Part shown: positions 43,001 to 44,440 of the stretch, piece by piece
How positions within the stretch are numbered: the stretch's first letter is position 1
Layout: each line of letters begins with the position of its first letter
NCBI GenBank assembly: GCA_021773055.1
Contig: JAJFKV010000036.1
Location: 1-44,440 of the forward strand
Direction of reading: 5' to 3'
DNA from: Woeseiaceae bacterium
GTDB taxonomy: Bacteria > Pseudomonadota > Gammaproteobacteria > Steroidobacterales > Woeseiaceae
Length of the DNA stretch: 44,440 nucleotides
Translations under genes and position numbers: made by a program
Notes under the pieces: generated by a model
Told to the model about the DNA's origin: nothing
The model's database searches: none
Seen by the model: the letters and a program-made list of their open reading frames with translations, nothing else

Positions 43001-43504
43001 CGACTGCTGCTGAGTCGGTGCCGGCTGGCGTCGTATTTGGCCGCTATCACTCGGTGTGCTGCGACGTGGTGCTTCAACCGCAGGCGCTTGCTGCACAGAC
43101 GGCGCCGCGTAGGTCGGTGGATCCAGTAATACAGTGTATTCACGCAATAAACGGCCGCTCGACCAGGTCGCTTCTACAAGAAATGTGAGGAAGGGTTCTG
43201 TTATCGGTGCGCGTGATCGTACCTGGACAACACTACCGCCTGCGCCATCACTGACGACATTGAATTCAATCCCCTGCAGGTAGAACGGACGGTCAATACC
43301 GTAGCGGGAAAAAGTCTCGTCAGAAGCCAGCGTAATAGTGAGATCCGACACCTCGTCGGCAGTCGCTGACAACAGAGCGATTTCCGCTCTGAGCGGCTCA
43401 TTGAGGGCCGAATCCAGGTTGATGTCGCCGAGTCCAATTGCCCAAACATTGCCCGTAAGCGACAGGACTAACAGCACAGAAAGACGAGTGAAACGACGCG
43501 ACAT
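40037..43504 (-). CDS. fimV: FimV-family polar hub protein
   Basis: 1155 residues. Signal peptide ending VWA-IG; conserved N-terminal region (23-130, 'GLGDINLDSALNEPLRAEI' as landmark); Pro-rich linker; LysM-like peptidoglycan-binding domain (about 220-280, 'LVVQQGETLWGLTARNR'); coiled coil (about 343-385); one transmembrane helix (about 474-493); a very long acidic cytoplasmic part; and the C-terminal FimV TPR-like domain (about 1105-1155). FimV organises type IV pili and polar signalling. The acidic region repeats short units of Thr-Gly, Asp and Leu. RBS GGAG lies 10 nt before the ATG. Confidence 0.93.
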   Translation of the reverse strand: MSRRFTRLSVLLVLSLTGNVWAIGLGDINLDSALNEPLRAEIALLSATADEVSDLTITLASDETFSRYGIDRPFYLQGIEFNVVSDGAGGSVVQVRSRAPITEPFLTFLVEATWSSGRLLREYTVLLDPPTYAAPSVQQAPAVEAPRRSTPSDSGQIRRQPAPTQQQSPPPRPAPQPAQPARSSDSSTSGSSVTDANVESRPEPKPQPPVDTSPYDTAVGGDLVVQQGETLWGLTARNRPDSRLTMNQTMLAIYEANPSAFGGNINVLKAGASLRIPSADEVFQISRGDAFNEVQRQHTAWDGGTSYTAPTQSTRPSLTLVPPDEDPVGSDYADDSTTYEPQSREQEIEGRIADLEAADVPDQQSLIEIRDNELATLRQELADIRGEVYEPPVDDTVDDTLLDDTFVDDQDADQAVDDAGMDDIQSDGVDATPADDQVADDTVDDTVVPSNVVTTSSSDRDKSIVDTVIDFMAQWGVIIGAILLVLGGLVWFMRRGDDGEEDNDRPWETLDSDEAQVEIGAISATSTMQAPSHEEAIVVVEQDSGVHQILEDTIEAPAADFVADEAATSDVPESSGAFGSLEDTFSSETAVNLDQTDPIAEADFHMAYGLYDQAADLINGALETDPTDKALISKLCEIYFVWGNRDAFVDAATRLNTSIGGGDGDSADWDKIVIMGQQIAADHDLFAGAEIKGVTKEVDLSFDDTGEAAGALDMDFGAEDSGASDVIDLGAGPDDDQQEVDFDFDQPSADDSVDFDLDVTAETPTIESTMTEATAEMPAPVTDSPTIEEQFSGLGENTSELPSLDDQSLEQAIFDSGQDADATAEINLDELDLDVDGLAETEVAVIDDLDATGQNEALSDTGINEALGDLDLADVTGRNPEIDADDTGIQPGLDPDATGLVEGLDLSDLENSGMHLASDETGQNPMISAQDEQEPTDVGLDDSLLDATGLTQVLSDDMAVETAAGVDSELSDSDATMLAPGYGDEETIGDLPEEAETMLAPMDDDDDDFDFAKTEALPAEAFTSNMDLEATAETPAIAGTDVDLDLDDLTAALQVSEIGDTIEQPRDDATVEQPRPPLPEETAEVPTMSLAPEDMSSDLHEARTMTEVGTKLDLARAYVDMGDPAGARSILEEVLDEGDDPQKQQAQQLLDSLPS

Positions 43505-43582
43505 AATGTATTTTCTCCAAACCCTAAAAGGCCCCTAATTCGACATCCAGTCTCGGCCCGTTCATTGCCTGCGAACTATAGC

Positions 43583-44440
43583 CTAAAGATAGTTTTTTGC
43601 CAATATTTCAGCAATTTGGACACTATTTAGAGCCGCGCCCTTACGTATGTTATCAGCCACCACCCAGAGGTTTAATCCACGCTCGTGAGAGATGTCCTCC
43701 CGAATGCGACCGACAAAAACAGGGTCCTGACCCGAGCTTTCCGTCACGGCGGTCGGATATTGGCCTAATTCGACCCCATCGAGCACTTGAATGCCTGCTG
43801 CACGCGCCAGTAATTCGCTGGCCGTCGCCGCGGAAATCTTGTCACGAGTTTCGATATGGACGGCTTCTGAATGCCCGAAAAATACCGGAATGCGCACCGC
43901 TGTCGGGTTGACCAGTATTGCTTCGTCGCCGAGAATCTTGCGAGTTTCCCACACCATTTTCATTTCTTCTTTCGTATATCGATTGTCCATGAAGACATCG
44001 ATATGCGGAATCGCGTTAAAAGCGATTTGTTTCTCATCACCTTCAATTTCGAGCGGCCGACCGTTCAGTAATACTGTCGTTTGTCGCACCAGTTCCTCAA
44101 CGGCGCTGCGTCCGGCCCCCGACACGGCTTGGTAGGTGCAGACATTAATCCGCTCGATGCCGACTGCGTCGTAGATTGGTTTTAACGCCACGACCATCTG
44201 GATGGTCGAGCAGTTCGGGTTGGCGATAATGCCGCGACTGGCGTAATCGCCGATTGCTTCGGGATTTACCTCTGGCACTACCAGTGGGATGTCATCGTCA
44301 TAACGAAACTGCGATGTGTTATCGATCACCACGCAACCTGCGGCAGCGGCCTGCGGTGCGTATTTTTCCGATATCGATCCACCGGCAGAAAACAGGCCTA
44401 TCTGAACCTTGGAAAAATCGAACTCGGCGAGATCTTCCAC
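43583..44440 (-). CDS. asd: Aspartate-semialdehyde dehydrogenase (5' end beyond the window)
   Basis: The last 285 codons are visible; the frame continues past the right edge, so the start is missing. Catalytic Cys in 'NPNCSTIQM', with 'VPEVNPEA', 'TYQAVSGAGR' and 'PHIDVFMDN' (substrate-binding) as family landmarks. It reduces aspartyl phosphate to aspartate semialdehyde for lysine, threonine, methionine and peptidoglycan. It precedes fimV, the usual Pseudomonas-like order. Confidence 0.96.
   Translation of the reverse strand: MEDLAEFDFSKVQIGLFSAGGSISEKYAPQAAAAGCVVIDNTSQFRYDDDIPLVVPEVNPEAIGDYASRGIIANPNCSTIQMVVALKPIYDAVGIERINVCTYQAVSGAGRSAVEELVRQTTVLLNGRPLEIEGDEKQIAFNAIPHIDVFMDNRYTKEEMKMVWETRKILGDEAILVNPTAVRIPVFFGHSEAVHIETRDKISAATASELLARAAGIQVLDGVELGQYPTAVTESSGQDPVFVGRIREDISHERGLNLWVVADNIRKGAALNSVQIAEILAKNYL

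Overview
The window reads as chromosomal DNA of a Gammaproteobacterium. The right end has the class-typical block asd-fimV-truA-accD-folC-dedD-cvpA-purF, and the middle has tRNA-Leu-tig-clpP, pdxH, miaE and lpxH. Lipoproteins, an outer-membrane beta-barrel and many c-type cytochromes fit a Gram-negative respiratory organism. No genus can be fixed from the sequence alone. Nearly all genes lie on the minus strand.

1-10.7 kb: an extracellular-electron-transfer-like cluster. It holds four multiheme c-type cytochromes (a hexaheme cut by the left edge, a 12-motif protein, a tetraheme and a pentaheme with a C-terminal CARDB-like domain), three NHL-repeat beta-propeller proteins and a 675-residue outer-membrane barrel. 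A plus-strand OB-fold lipoprotein sits among them. The tetraheme protein is nearly superposable on the N-terminus of the 12-motif cytochrome and has its own strong RBS and terminator. 10.7-14.2 kb: clpP, tig, tRNA-Leu(UAG), doxX-like and pdxH. The expected clpX/lon do not follow clpP; the cytochrome cluster does.

14.3-22.8 kb: a compact operon for corrinoid-dependent demethylation. In transcription order it is MttC-like corrinoid protein, DUF1638, a small 'virulence factor' family protein, MtrH/AcsE-like pterin methyltransferase, RamA-like activase, MetF-like reductase and two different non-pyrrolysine MttB homologues. Together they could take a methyl group from a quaternary or tertiary amine to methyl-THF and methylene-THF. 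Three of the enzymes end in Arg/Gly-rich tails and a fourth begins with a basic tail. Upstream are a group II PLP decarboxylase, an Asp-box lipoprotein and a DUF3592 membrane protein.

27.5-30.9 kb: a tRNA cluster (Pro-UGG, Arg-UCU, His-GUG, Lys-CUU) hit repeatedly by mobile DNA. The tRNA-Arg gene is split in its anticodon loop by a 645-nt group I intron encoding a PD-(D/E)XK homing endonuclease. A perfect 59-bp copy of the 3' part of tRNA-Lys lies 1.56 kb from the intact gene, bracketing small orphan genes. A decayed copy of the 3' half of tRNA-Pro lies about 0.67 kb from its intact gene, bracketing a frameshifted exported-protein gene. A GTAG-type REP sits between tRNA-Lys and tRNA-His.

31-44.4 kb: ppiA-lpxH (plus strand), miaE, a pseudo-receiver/Ser-Thr kinase fusion, then the purF-to-asd housekeeping block, with asd cut by the right edge. 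REP-like palindromes recur through the window and supply the stop codon of three genes.
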